Source of the DNA: Pseudomonas viridiflava
GTDB lineage: Bacteria > Pseudomonadota > Gammaproteobacteria > Pseudomonadales > Pseudomonadaceae
NCBI RefSeq assembly: GCF_900591205.1
Contig: NZ_UUPU01000102.1
Coordinates: 1-64,000 of the forward strand
Reading direction: 5' to 3'
DNA: 64,000 bases
Numbering within the stretch: the stretch's first letter is position 1; each line of letters starts with the position of its first letter. The position numbers were made by a program, and so were the translations under genes. The notes beneath the pieces were generated by a model. It saw only the letters and a list, made by a program, of their open reading frames with translations, had not been told where the DNA came from and made no database searches. Below, one piece after another: positions 52,409-60,125 of the stretch.

Positions 52409-52435
52409 AGGCGCCGCAATGCGGCTGCGGCGTCT
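52409..52435 (+). terminator. Hairpin between candidate A and hrp box 2
   Basis: AGGCGCCGCA pairs with TGCGGCGTCT (one G-T pair) around a 7-base loop, 10 bases after the stop of gene A. There is no T-run; it may be a weak terminator. Confidence 0.5.
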
Positions 52436-52450
52436 GCCTTGATCATTTAA

Positions 52451-52478
52451 GGAACTCTTTACATCCATTTGCCACATA
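52451..52478 (+). promoter_or_regulatory. hrp box 2
   Basis: GGAACT (52451-52456), 15 bases, CCACATA (52472-52478). It fits GGAACY-N15/16-CCACNNA fully and lies 63 bases upstream of the ATG at 52542. Confidence 0.78.
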
Positions 52479-52541
52479 GGTCCTACACACCGGTTTTGAT
52501 CAGTCCGTTAGTTTTGTCAGATCCCAAGTGAGGGCTAGCAA

Positions 52542-52826
52542 ATGACTTCAACCTCGTTTAATTCCCCGCAGTCCTGCTGTCACGAACTATTTCGCAACAC
52601 CCACGAAACATCAGAGGGAGGCGTCGTCGCCCCCTCCAGTGAACATGCTGCTGAAGCCCGACGGATGAGGGCTTTTGCCGGCCAAAGCAAATTCCAGGCG
52701 CCGGTCGCCGATGACTTTTCCCGGGGCATGTTCGCTGACGGGCAAAGCCCAGACGGCAACTCGCTGAAACACACCGGTTTGATCAATGGCCTGGCGGCTT
52801 GGTGGCGCAGGCAGACGCTGGATTAA
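52542..52826 (+). CDS. Candidate type III secretion substrate B, 94 residues
   Basis: A short ORF lies 63 bases after hrp box 2. Its N-terminus is Ser/Thr/Asn-rich (MTSTSFNSPQSCCHELFRN), as type III signals often are, and it ends with GLINGLAAWWRRQTLD. I recognise no domain. It could be a small effector, a chaperone-like helper or the N-terminal remainder of a truncated effector; no homologous continuation is seen after the stop. The hrp box is the main support that it is real. Confidence 0.55.
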   Translation: MTSTSFNSPQSCCHELFRNTHETSEGGVVAPSSEHAAEARRMRAFAGQSKFQAPVADDFSRGMFADGQSPDGNSLKHTGLINGLAAWWRRQTLD

Positions 52827-52880
52827 CCCTGCTGCGTGGCGGCGTTTTTACATGCTGTCATGGGTAGGCGTGGAGCACTC

Positions 52881-52908
52881 GGAACTGTCGCGTTCATCCA
52901 ACCACACA
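52881..52908 (+). promoter_or_regulatory. hrp box 3
   Basis: GGAACT (52881-52886), 15 bases, CCACACA (52902-52908). It again fits the HrpL consensus and lies 97 bases upstream of the ATG at 53006. Confidence 0.78.
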
Positions 52909-53005
52909 GGTAGTGCTTGTCTGAATGGAATCAGTTCGATGATTTCGGTCGCCATGGTGGCGATCACCGGGCAGGCCAGTATCAGAGAAGAGTTGGAGAA
53001 AACCC

Positions 53006-53911
53006 ATGACAATCGAGGGTGCACTACCTCACAGCGGGCCCCTGCTCCTGGCCGGCCCGGCCGTACGATCAGCGTCGGCGCCGCCTGAGGCCAGGACCGA
53101 GACCCATCCTGCGCCCCCGCAGGAGCCTGCGCGCAGGCCCTTGCTGCTGCGCGGAACCTTGTCGGTGCTGCATCACCGCACGTTGCAGAACTTCCCCGTG
53201 GCACGTGCGAACCTGTCCCCACCTGGCGTAACGTCAACCGACAGCCAATTGGCGACAGCCTTGGAAAAAGCCTTTGACCAGCTGCACCCCTATCTGAACG
53301 ACGGGCGCTTGACCCGGTCGTCATTACAGCGGATTGCCGATCTGCACTCCGTTGAAAGCGAAGCGCTGGACCGAGTGGTTGAGGCGGTCATGGAAATCCT
53401 CGAACGCCCGCGGTTAAGCGACGCAATCTTGAGCCGCGACGGCGATATCACACGCGATAGCCTTGCGGCAGCCGCCCGAGCGTTACAGGGCAACAGCTCC
53501 CCTAGACTGTTCAGCCAGGACCCGTTTCATGCCCTTGGCAATGCCCAAGTGGTTCAGGCCCTGCAAGGTCAATTCTCGCAATTGCGAGACAAGACCCGGG
53601 ACCGCACCTTTCTCTTCGAGCAGCTCCAGTACCTTGAAATTGCCACGCTCGAGAGAGTCAGGGATGACCCTTATGATGTGGATCACCTGGGCGCACCTGT
53701 GCTGGAACCGTCCACGGGCATGCCCCGGCCCAAGTACAGCGAACTTTGTGTCTATACGGCAAAGAACATTCTTGAGCGCCCGGGGCTGCTGCCTGCATTG
53801 GCGCGCGCGAGCAGCGCGCGGCTGTTTGGTCCGCCGCACAAGGAAGGCTGGCTCAGCAACAAAAGCCTCGATCGCTGGCTGGAGCAGGACGCGGCTCATA
53901 AAGCACGCTGA
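53006..53911 (+). CDS. Candidate type III secretion substrate C (DG-repeat protein)
   Basis: The 301-residue protein has a polar Ala/Pro-rich N-terminus (residues 1-50) and helical repeats like those of gene A. They are ALEKAFDQLHPYLNDGRLTRSSLQRI (about 85-110), VVEAVMEILERPRLSDAIL then DGDITRDSLAAAA (about 124-157), and AKNILERPGLLPALAR then KEGWLSNKSLDRWL near the end. The phrase ILERPxL recurs and matches LLRRPDL in gene A, so the two are paralogous. No signal peptide or known catalytic motif is visible. GGAG lies about nine bases before the ATG. Upstream hrp box 3 predicts control by HrpL. Confidence 0.75.
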   Translation: MTIEGALPHSGPLLLAGPAVRSASAPPEARTETHPAPPQEPARRPLLLRGTLSVLHHRTLQNFPVARANLSPPGVTSTDSQLATALEKAFDQLHPYLNDGRLTRSSLQRIADLHSVESEALDRVVEAVMEILERPRLSDAILSRDGDITRDSLAAAARALQGNSSPRLFSQDPFHALGNAQVVQALQGQFSQLRDKTRDRTFLFEQLQYLEIATLERVRDDPYDVDHLGAPVLEPSTGMPRPKYSELCVYTAKNILERPGLLPALARASSARLFGPPHKEGWLSNKSLDRWLEQDAAHKAR

Positions 53912-53920
53912 CGCGCCGGC

Positions 53921-55072
53921 TTACACCTTGAGGATTTTGCCGCTGATGGACACGGCCGCCAACAGCACTGCGATCAGCACAAAGGCGGTGCTCAGGCTAC
54001 TGCCATGGGCGATAAAGCCGATAACGGCAGGGCCGGCAAGAATACCCGCGTAACCCAAGGTGGTAATGGCCGGCACGGCAATATGTTCCGGCATGACCTT
54101 TTGCTTGCCGACGGCGGAGTACAACACCGGCACGATATTCGAACAACCGGCGCCCACCAGCGCATACCCAAGCAGCGCGGTTTCCCATGCGGGGAACCAG
54201 GTCGCCAGCAGCATACCGGCGGTGGCCAGCGCGCCGCCGATCACGATCACGCGGGTCGCGCCGAGGCGCCGTACGATTGCATCACCGGTCAGGCGCCCGG
54301 CGGTCATGGTCAGCGCGAATGCCGCGTAACCCAGGCCGGCGTAGGCTTCGTCCAGGCCACGCTCGGCACTGAGGAACACTGCGCTCCAGTCCAGCACCGC
54401 GCCTTCGGCCAGGAATACGATAAAACACAAGCAACCGATAAACAGCACCACGCCGTGGGGTATCGCAAAGGCCGGCCCCGAACTCTCGCTGCCGTAAGGC
54501 AGCAGGTGCGGCCCGGCCTTGAGCAACGCCGCAATCATCACGACGATTACCACCAGGGTCGCCTGCAGCGGTGAAAGACCCAGGCCCAGCAGCCCTGCGA
54601 CACCCGCCGCGCCGACAATCCCGCCCAGGCTGAACAACCCGTGAAAGCCCGACATCATGGTTTTACCGCTGGCGCGCTCGACGATCACCGCCTGTAAATT
54701 GACCGTGGAATCCACTGTGCCCAGGCCGGCCCCAAACAGGAATAAAGCCGCTATCAGCAAGGGTATCGAAGTGACCGTGGCCAGCAGCGGCAGCGCCAGG
54801 CAGATCATGATAGTGCCGGCGCTCAGCACCCGTCGGCAGCCAAAGCGCGAAGCCAATGCGCCCGCTGCGGGCATGGCGATGATCGAACCTACCCCCAGGC
54901 ACAACAGCAACAGGCCCAGCGTGCCTTCACTCAGGTCTGCGCGGGCCTTGGCGTACGGCACCAGCGGCGCCCAGGCGGCGATACCGAAACCAGCGATGAA
55001 AAAAGCGATGCGGGTCGACATTTGCTCCAGTCGCCCGGGAACCACGGGCGCAGAAGTGGGGATGGCAGTCAT
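53921..55072 (-). CDS. MFS transporter (YbjJ-like)
   Basis: The 383-residue inner-membrane protein has 12 hydrophobic segments. It starts RIAFFIAGFGIAAWAPLVPYAKARADLSEGTLGLLLLCLGVGSIIAMPAAGALASRFGCRRVL with the MFS loop 2-3 signature G-x-L-x3-x-G-x-R. The N-terminus FGIAAWAPLVPYAKARL-type matches the YbjJ/fucose-permease-like group. Substrate is unknown. It is divergent from the DapF-fold gene and ends ten bases from gene C. Confidence 0.88.
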   Translation of the reverse strand: MTAIPTSAPVVPGRLEQMSTRIAFFIAGFGIAAWAPLVPYAKARADLSEGTLGLLLLCLGVGSIIAMPAAGALASRFGCRRVLSAGTIMICLALPLLATVTSIPLLIAALFLFGAGLGTVDSTVNLQAVIVERASGKTMMSGFHGLFSLGGIVGAAGVAGLLGLGLSPLQATLVVIVVMIAALLKAGPHLLPYGSESSGPAFAIPHGVVLFIGCLCFIVFLAEGAVLDWSAVFLSAERGLDEAYAGLGYAAFALTMTAGRLTGDAIVRRLGATRVIVIGGALATAGMLLATWFPAWETALLGYALVGAGCSNIVPVLYSAVGKQKVMPEHIAVPAITTLGYAGILAGPAVIGFIAHGSSLSTAFVLIAVLLAAVSISGKILKV

Positions 55073-55216
55073 GAAAAATCCTTGGTTTTGCGTTCAACGA
55101 ACGATGTCCGGCGTGACATCCTTGCACATCAGGCTTGGGTGGGCGAGTCGGGTTCCCGCACAATCGAACAGCCTGCTTACGTTTCTATAACCCGCGATTG
55201 TCAAGGTGGATGCCCA

Positions 55217-56191
55217 ATGACCCTGTTCTACGATGCCCGTGGCAACATTTATGGCGTGGTCAGCCCGACCGCATTGAGAAACCAGGGCGTCGACTTACCC
55301 GAGAGCGCGGCATTGGCCGCGAGTACACGCAAGGTTTGGACACATTCGGCCATTGCCTGGGAATGCGACTGGGGCTCGACGCCACGTCCGGCCGGCGCCA
55401 AGGCCCATCGCTGCGATGGGCTGCTGGTCGGGCCATTCCAGGCCGGGCCGCCGTTTGACCTGTTGATCGTTAATACCGATGGCTCACTGGCCGAGCGCAG
55501 TGGCAACGGTTTGACGATCTTTGCCCAGGCGCTCACCGACCAGGGCCTGATGAACGAAGCCAGCGAGTTGCGCGTGCATCATGACAAATCGGACGCGGCA
55601 TCACCGGTTTCCACCTTAGTGACTCCTGCGGTGTATGAACACGTCGCGGGGTTCTGGCTGGCGCTGGGTTTGCCGGAGTTCGGGCCATCGGCCGTGAGCG
55701 CGCAAGGCGTTGAGGACGGCGACGAACTCAGCCATGTGAGCGAGCTGGCAGCGATCAACCCACACTGGGCGCACAGTCAGTTTGTGCGGGTGGGCAACCC
55801 CCATTGTGTGACGTTGGTCGAGCACGCATCGGCCTTGCCCGACAACCTGCAGATGCAGCAGCCCGCCCTGTTCGAGCCATTAAAGGCGATTGCCTTCGCG
55901 CCTCCCTCGGGAGGCGGCCGGCCTTGTGTGGCCGGGGTCAATTTGCAATGGGCGGCGCGTCAGCCCGGTAACCGAGTGATCGCGCGGGTGTTCGAGCGAG
56001 GGGAGGGGCCCACTGCGTCTTCCGGCACCAGCGCCAGCGCCGTGGCTTGTGCCGCGTGGCGCGCGGGTTGGGTCGAGCCTGGCGAAGTCGCTGTGGTAAT
56101 GCCGGGTGGCGTTGCGCCAGTGCGCTTGCACGTTCAAGCCGATACAGTGCTTAGCGTCAGTCTGTTCGGGACTGCCCGACTGCAGGCGTAA
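55217..56191 (+). CDS. DapF-fold protein lacking both catalytic cysteines
   Basis: The 324-residue protein has the diaminopimelate-epimerase fold: LLIVNTDGSLAERSGNGLTIFAQALTDQG, GNPHCVTLVEHA and FERGEGPTASSGTSASAVACAAW. In DapF the two half-sites read CGN and ACGTG, with cysteines as acid and base; here they are S95 (RSGNG) and S269 (SSGTS). It is thus probably not the housekeeping DapF, and may be an isomerase, a racemase of different mechanism, or non-catalytic. AAGGTGGA precedes the ATG. It may work with the divergent MFS transporter. Confidence 0.8.
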   Translation: MTLFYDARGNIYGVVSPTALRNQGVDLPESAALAASTRKVWTHSAIAWECDWGSTPRPAGAKAHRCDGLLVGPFQAGPPFDLLIVNTDGSLAERSGNGLTIFAQALTDQGLMNEASELRVHHDKSDAASPVSTLVTPAVYEHVAGFWLALGLPEFGPSAVSAQGVEDGDELSHVSELAAINPHWAHSQFVRVGNPHCVTLVEHASALPDNLQMQQPALFEPLKAIAFAPPSGGGRPCVAGVNLQWAARQPGNRVIARVFERGEGPTASSGTSASAVACAAWRAGWVEPGEVAVVMPGGVAPVRLHVQADTVLSVSLFGTARLQA

Positions 56192-56199
56192 TATTCTTT

Positions 56200-56236
56200 A
56201 ACGCCTCATGCCCTAAATTGGTGTGAGGCGTTTCTC
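56200..56236 (+). terminator. Rho-independent terminator after the DapF-fold gene
   Basis: AACGCCTCA pairs with TGAGGCGTT, followed by TTCTCT, nine bases beyond the stop. Between here and 56491 the DNA is AT-rich (poly-T and A tracts) and holds no gene I support; it is likely the promoter region of the type VI island. Confidence 0.75.
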
Positions 56237-56491
56237 TATTAAATAGTTATGTAGTTTGATTGTTTGTGTAGGGTATTTCTTGTTGTTAAGAAGTGGCTCT
56301 TTGACTCAATTTAATATTTTGTAAAAGAGCTTTCCAACTTCATTGTACGAAACTTCCTTTTTGTTGTTTGACGGTCGTTTTTTTCACGAAACCGCTAAGC
56401 TTGAGGCATTCAGGCACTTTCTCTCGGCGACTGATTCTACGTTTAACGGGGGGAGGTCTTTCAGTGTGGCAAGTAAGGCGGGTAACAACGG

Positions 56492-58510
56492 ATGGTTAAC
56501 GCGTTTGTTGCGTCACGTTTCAAATTGATTGTTTCAAGTATGAATGCCGACTTTCAAGTCCTGGCATTCAAAGGCAGCGAAGTGCTTGATCAGCCGTTTT
56601 TCATACAGGTTCAGTGGGTCAGTGAAAACCCTTCAATTGACCTCGAGGCGATGCTCCATCAACCCGCCTACCTGGATTTTGGCGAGGCTGACGCAGGTCT
56701 GCATGGGCAGGTGTATGCCATTGGCCGAGACGATCCCGGCCGACGGCTTACTCGCTATCACCTGACCCTGGCACCGCGCCTGGCCAGCCTCGCTCACCGG
56801 TGCGACCAGCGGATTTTCCAGCAGCGCAGCGTGCCGCAGATCATCGCCGCCGTACTCGGACACCACGGTATTCTGGCCGATGCCTATGTGTTCGAACTGG
56901 GCCCGGTGGTTTATCCACCGCGCAGGTTCTGTGTGCAGTACGCGGAAAGTGACCTGCAGTTCATTCAACGGCTGTGTGAAGAGGAGGGTATCCACTATCA
57001 CTTTCGCCACAGCGCGGACGCTCATCTCCTGGTATTCGGGGATGACCAGACCGTGTTTCGCCGCTTGCCCGTGCAGCGTTACAGCCCAGCCGGTGGCCCG
57101 CAGGCCGACACGCCGGTTATCCAGCGTTTTGATGTGCGTCTGGCCACCCGCAGCCATAAAGTGGTGCGCCGTGACCATGACTTCGAACACCCTTCACTGC
57201 GCCTGGAAGAGACTGCGGGCTCTGCCGCCGCGCAGCCCCTTGAGGACTATCGCTACCCCGCCGGGTTCGGCGGACATGTCCAGGGCAAGCGCTTGGCGCA
57301 GCGTGGGTTGGAGCGCCATCAAAGCAACTGCTACCGGGCATTGGGCAAGAGTGATCAGCCGGCCCTGCGCAGCGGGCATTTTCTCGAGTTGCTTGAGCAT
57401 CCCGATCCGCCCTGCAATGACGTGTGGCTGATCACTTCGGTACGCCACGAGGGTTACCAACCGCAGGTGCTGGAGGAGGCGACGCCTGGGGCGCAGGTAT
57501 TCCAGGGGTATCGCAATCGCTTCACTGCAACCCCGTGGCGAGCGGTGTATCGACCGCCGCTCAAACATCCTCGGCCGATTATCCATGGCAGCCAGACCGC
57601 AACGGTGACCGGGCCTGCAGGCGAGGAAATCCACTGTGATGCGTATGGTCGGGTGAAAGTGCGTTTTCATTGGGACCGCCTGGACAAGGATGATGACAAA
57701 AGCAGTTGCTGGGTTCGGGTCGCGTCCGGTTGGGCCGGCGACGGGTTTGGCGCAATGATGATCCCGCGGGTCGGCATGGAAGTGCTGGTGACCTTTCTGG
57801 AAGGTAACCCGGATCGGCCGTTGGTCAACGGTTGCCTGCCGAATGCGCAGCACCGGCCGCCCTATCCCTTGCCGCAGCACAAGACCCGTAGTGTGCTGCG
57901 CAGCCGCAGTTCCCTTGGGGGCGACGGCGCCAACGAACTGCACCTGGAAGACCGTCGCGGCGCAGAGCTGATCTACCTGCGCGCCGAACGCGACCTGGAG
58001 CAGCGGGTTGGCCATGACAGCCGCCTGGAAGTGGCGGGGGAGCGGCACGAGGTCATTCGAGGTTTAAGCACGATTCACCTGGAAGGCGAGGAGCATCGCC
58101 ACGTCGCGGGTGATCGAAAAATAGTGCTCAAGGCGAGCGACCACCTCGAAGTGCAAGGTGGTAGCCGGACCTGCGTCGGCCAGACCCTGGTGCTGGAAGC
58201 GGGGCAGCAACTGCACCTCAAGTCCGGTTCCAGCCTGGTTATCGACGCGGGCACACAGCTGAGCCTCAAGGCGGGCGGCGAACATCTGGTGATCCAGGCC
58301 GGCGGGATCTTCAGCAGTCGCCCGATCACCCAGGGTGGCTCACCGTCCGTGACCCGGCTTGCGAGTGTGCTGTCGGGGGCCGGTTCGCCGAAAATCAGCG
58401 CGGTGCAAGGCGCGCTTATGGACCTGGCCAGGCAACTGGGTGCGGATATGTGTCCGGTGTGCGAAGACTGCCGTGAAGGCTTATGCGATCTGCCAGGGAG
58501 GGCCGCTTGA
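56492..58510 (+). CDS. vgrG: VgrG type VI secretion spike protein
   Basis: The 672-residue protein is a VgrG tip of the type VI needle. The gp27-like part starts ASRFKLIVSSMNADFQVLAFKGSEVLDQPFFIQV and includes RFCVQYAESDLQFIQRLCEEEGIHYHF. The gp5-like OB domain has VRFHWDRLDKDDDKSSCWVRVASGWAGDGFGAMMIPRVGMEVLVTFLEGNPDRPLVNG. A beta-helix stalk with HLKSGSSLVIDAG repeats follows. The C-terminus (CPVCEDCREGLCDLPGRAA) is Cys-rich and might bind a metal or adaptor. It delivers the lipase encoded three genes downstream. The ATG at 56492 has only a weak ribosome site. Confidence 0.95.
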   Translation: MVNAFVASRFKLIVSSMNADFQVLAFKGSEVLDQPFFIQVQWVSENPSIDLEAMLHQPAYLDFGEADAGLHGQVYAIGRDDPGRRLTRYHLTLAPRLASLAHRCDQRIFQQRSVPQIIAAVLGHHGILADAYVFELGPVVYPPRRFCVQYAESDLQFIQRLCEEEGIHYHFRHSADAHLLVFGDDQTVFRRLPVQRYSPAGGPQADTPVIQRFDVRLATRSHKVVRRDHDFEHPSLRLEETAGSAAAQPLEDYRYPAGFGGHVQGKRLAQRGLERHQSNCYRALGKSDQPALRSGHFLELLEHPDPPCNDVWLITSVRHEGYQPQVLEEATPGAQVFQGYRNRFTATPWRAVYRPPLKHPRPIIHGSQTATVTGPAGEEIHCDAYGRVKVRFHWDRLDKDDDKSSCWVRVASGWAGDGFGAMMIPRVGMEVLVTFLEGNPDRPLVNGCLPNAQHRPPYPLPQHKTRSVLRSRSSLGGDGANELHLEDRRGAELIYLRAERDLEQRVGHDSRLEVAGERHEVIRGLSTIHLEGEEHRHVAGDRKIVLKASDHLEVQGGSRTCVGQTLVLEAGQQLHLKSGSSLVIDAGTQLSLKAGGEHLVIQAGGIFSSRPITQGGSPSVTRLASVLSGAGSPKISAVQGALMDLARQLGADMCPVCEDCREGLCDLPGRAA

Positions 58511-59343
58511 TGCCGAGCATGCCGGCCCAATGGATGGCCCGACAGCAACAGGCTGGACACCGGCTGTGCTTGATCCTGGACGGCCGCGACGAAGCACGTC
58601 CGTTGCTGTTGGCGGTGCGCACCTTGGCGCAATATTGCAGCCTCTATGCCGAGAGGGTCCTGGTGCAATTGACGACGGCAGGGCCGGTGGTTCTGTTGCT
58701 GGAGCAGGTGAGCGAGCCGGCTCTGCTCAACCTGCTGCAACGCCCGGAAACCAACTGGGGCTGGCTGGGCAGTTTGCCAGATGAGGACCTGGGGAACGTG
58801 ACTCGGCATTGGCGCGACCGACTATTGGCAGGGCCGGAGGGTGATCAGGCGCTCTATCGCTTCCATGACAACCGCACGCTGGCTCGCGCACTGGAGCATT
58901 TGGCAGCTGAGCACTGGCCGGTGTTTCTCGGCCCCTTGATCAGCGTGTGCTACTGGCATGAAGACCGTTGGCAGTGTGGCGACAACCCAGCCCCCGGCGA
59001 TTATCCGGTGCCCGCTCCAGCCCCATGGTTGAGCACACCAAACCCAAACGCCACGGCCATTCTGCACGCCAATATCCTGCGCTATTTGTTGGCCGAACAC
59101 AGTGAAGAACTGGCTGCATTGGCGGAATTCCATGACCCGAAAATCTGGTTGACCCATGTGCTGGAACAGGCGCGCGCCTGGCAGTGGAGCGGGCCTGAGC
59201 AACTGGAGTTTCTTGTGGTACGCCGTTTGGAAGAGGCCACGCGCAGCAGTGTGATTCGGTGGCCGCCGGCGGAGGGAGAAGCACCTTGGGGTCACTTTGA
59301 ACGGGTGGTGGAGCAGTGGCGCCAGGCAGGGGATAAAAGATGA
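58510..59343 (+). CDS. DUF4123 type VI effector adaptor (Tap/TEC)
   Basis: The 277-residue protein contains a DUF4123 domain (LCLILDGRDEARPLLLAVRTLAQYCSLYAERVLVQL, then WHEDRWQCG). DUF4123 proteins are chaperones that load a cognate effector on VgrG and are not secreted themselves. The ATG overlaps the vgrG stop (TGATG), and its own stop overlaps the next gene as ATGA. It sits between VgrG and the lipase, its likely client. Confidence 0.9.
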   Translation: MPSMPAQWMARQQQAGHRLCLILDGRDEARPLLLAVRTLAQYCSLYAERVLVQLTTAGPVVLLLEQVSEPALLNLLQRPETNWGWLGSLPDEDLGNVTRHWRDRLLAGPEGDQALYRFHDNRTLARALEHLAAEHWPVFLGPLISVCYWHEDRWQCGDNPAPGDYPVPAPAPWLSTPNPNATAILHANILRYLLAEHSEELAALAEFHDPKIWLTHVLEQARAWQWSGPEQLEFLVVRRLEEATRSSVIRWPPAEGEAPWGHFERVVEQWRQAGDKR

Positions 59344-60110
59344 ACAAGTATGGGTGGGGGGTGTTGCTGGCGCTGGCTATGGCGGGGATTTCGGGGTGTG
59401 TGGGGCAGCCGGTGGACAGTTTTACGTTGGAGGTGGATTTGCCGGCGGATTTCAAACTGAAAACGGCTGCCAATTACCTGCCTGCCACAGGAGAGACCTG
59501 CACGTTGCCGCGGCGTCGAGGCAAGAGGCCGGAGAGGAAAGTCTTTTTTACGGAATACAACCCGGTGGCCGGTCGGGTGAGTTATCAGCTGCCGCTCAGT
59601 GAGACGGTGGAGGGCTGCCCATTGGTGTTGAGCGGTATTGAGTTTGATTTTTATGGGAAGTGGGGAACGCGGGGTTGGGATGCCGGGGGGGATTTTGGAA
59701 GCATCGGTATCGCGGATCGTCTGGATACAGCCGCAATGCCTGCGTCGGGTGTTCTGGAGCTGTCTGGTCTTTGTCAGTGGTGGTTCCGCACGGCAGGCCC
59801 TCTTCATGCGATCAGGAAAATCCTGCAATGCCGTTCGTGGAACGCTACGCGCCAACTGGAAACGCTAGCAGGAGGCGCTGCACAACGCGATCAGTTGCCG
59901 GGAAAAACACTCAGGATGGTGCTGACGTTAAGTGATGAGGAGCAACCTGCTTTTGACGATAACTGGATCGTTGTTCCCGGCGGGTGGAGGCGTTGTAGAG
60001 GGAACAGTTTTCAAGATCTGCATGCTTACTGCAACGGTAACACCACCGATTTCAAGCCTATAAAAATGCCTGATGGCCGCATCTGCGATATCTACCCATC
60101 GTGCAACTGA
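59340..60110 (+). CDS. Lipoprotein, probable immunity to the lipase effector
   Basis: The 256-residue protein has a lipoprotein signal (GVLLALAMAGISGC, lipid Cys at about 20) and no domain I recognise beyond its many cysteines (at least eight). Periplasmic lipoproteins next to type VI lipase genes are normally immunity proteins that block the lipase. Its position directly before the lipase (15 bases) supports this. Codon use has runs of G (GTGGGGGGTG) unlike most genes here, suggesting a shuffled cassette. The role is inferred from context. Confidence 0.75.
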   Translation: MNKYGWGVLLALAMAGISGCVGQPVDSFTLEVDLPADFKLKTAANYLPATGETCTLPRRRGKRPERKVFFTEYNPVAGRVSYQLPLSETVEGCPLVLSGIEFDFYGKWGTRGWDAGGDFGSIGIADRLDTAAMPASGVLELSGLCQWWFRTAGPLHAIRKILQCRSWNATRQLETLAGGAAQRDQLPGKTLRMVLTLSDEEQPAFDDNWIVVPGGWRRCRGNSFQDLHAYCNGNTTDFKPIKMPDGRICDIYPSCN

Positions 60111-60125
60111 CAAGGAGCAAGAGTC

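Noticed and set aside
55217..56191. Annotation as diaminopimelate epimerase DapF
   Set aside because: Both catalytic cysteines are serine and the housekeeping dapF neighbourhood (lysA, xerC) is absent.
56343..56528. 61-codon ORF just before vgrG
   Set aside because: AT-rich, no ribosome site or similarity, and its end overlaps the vgrG start; not convincing as a gene.
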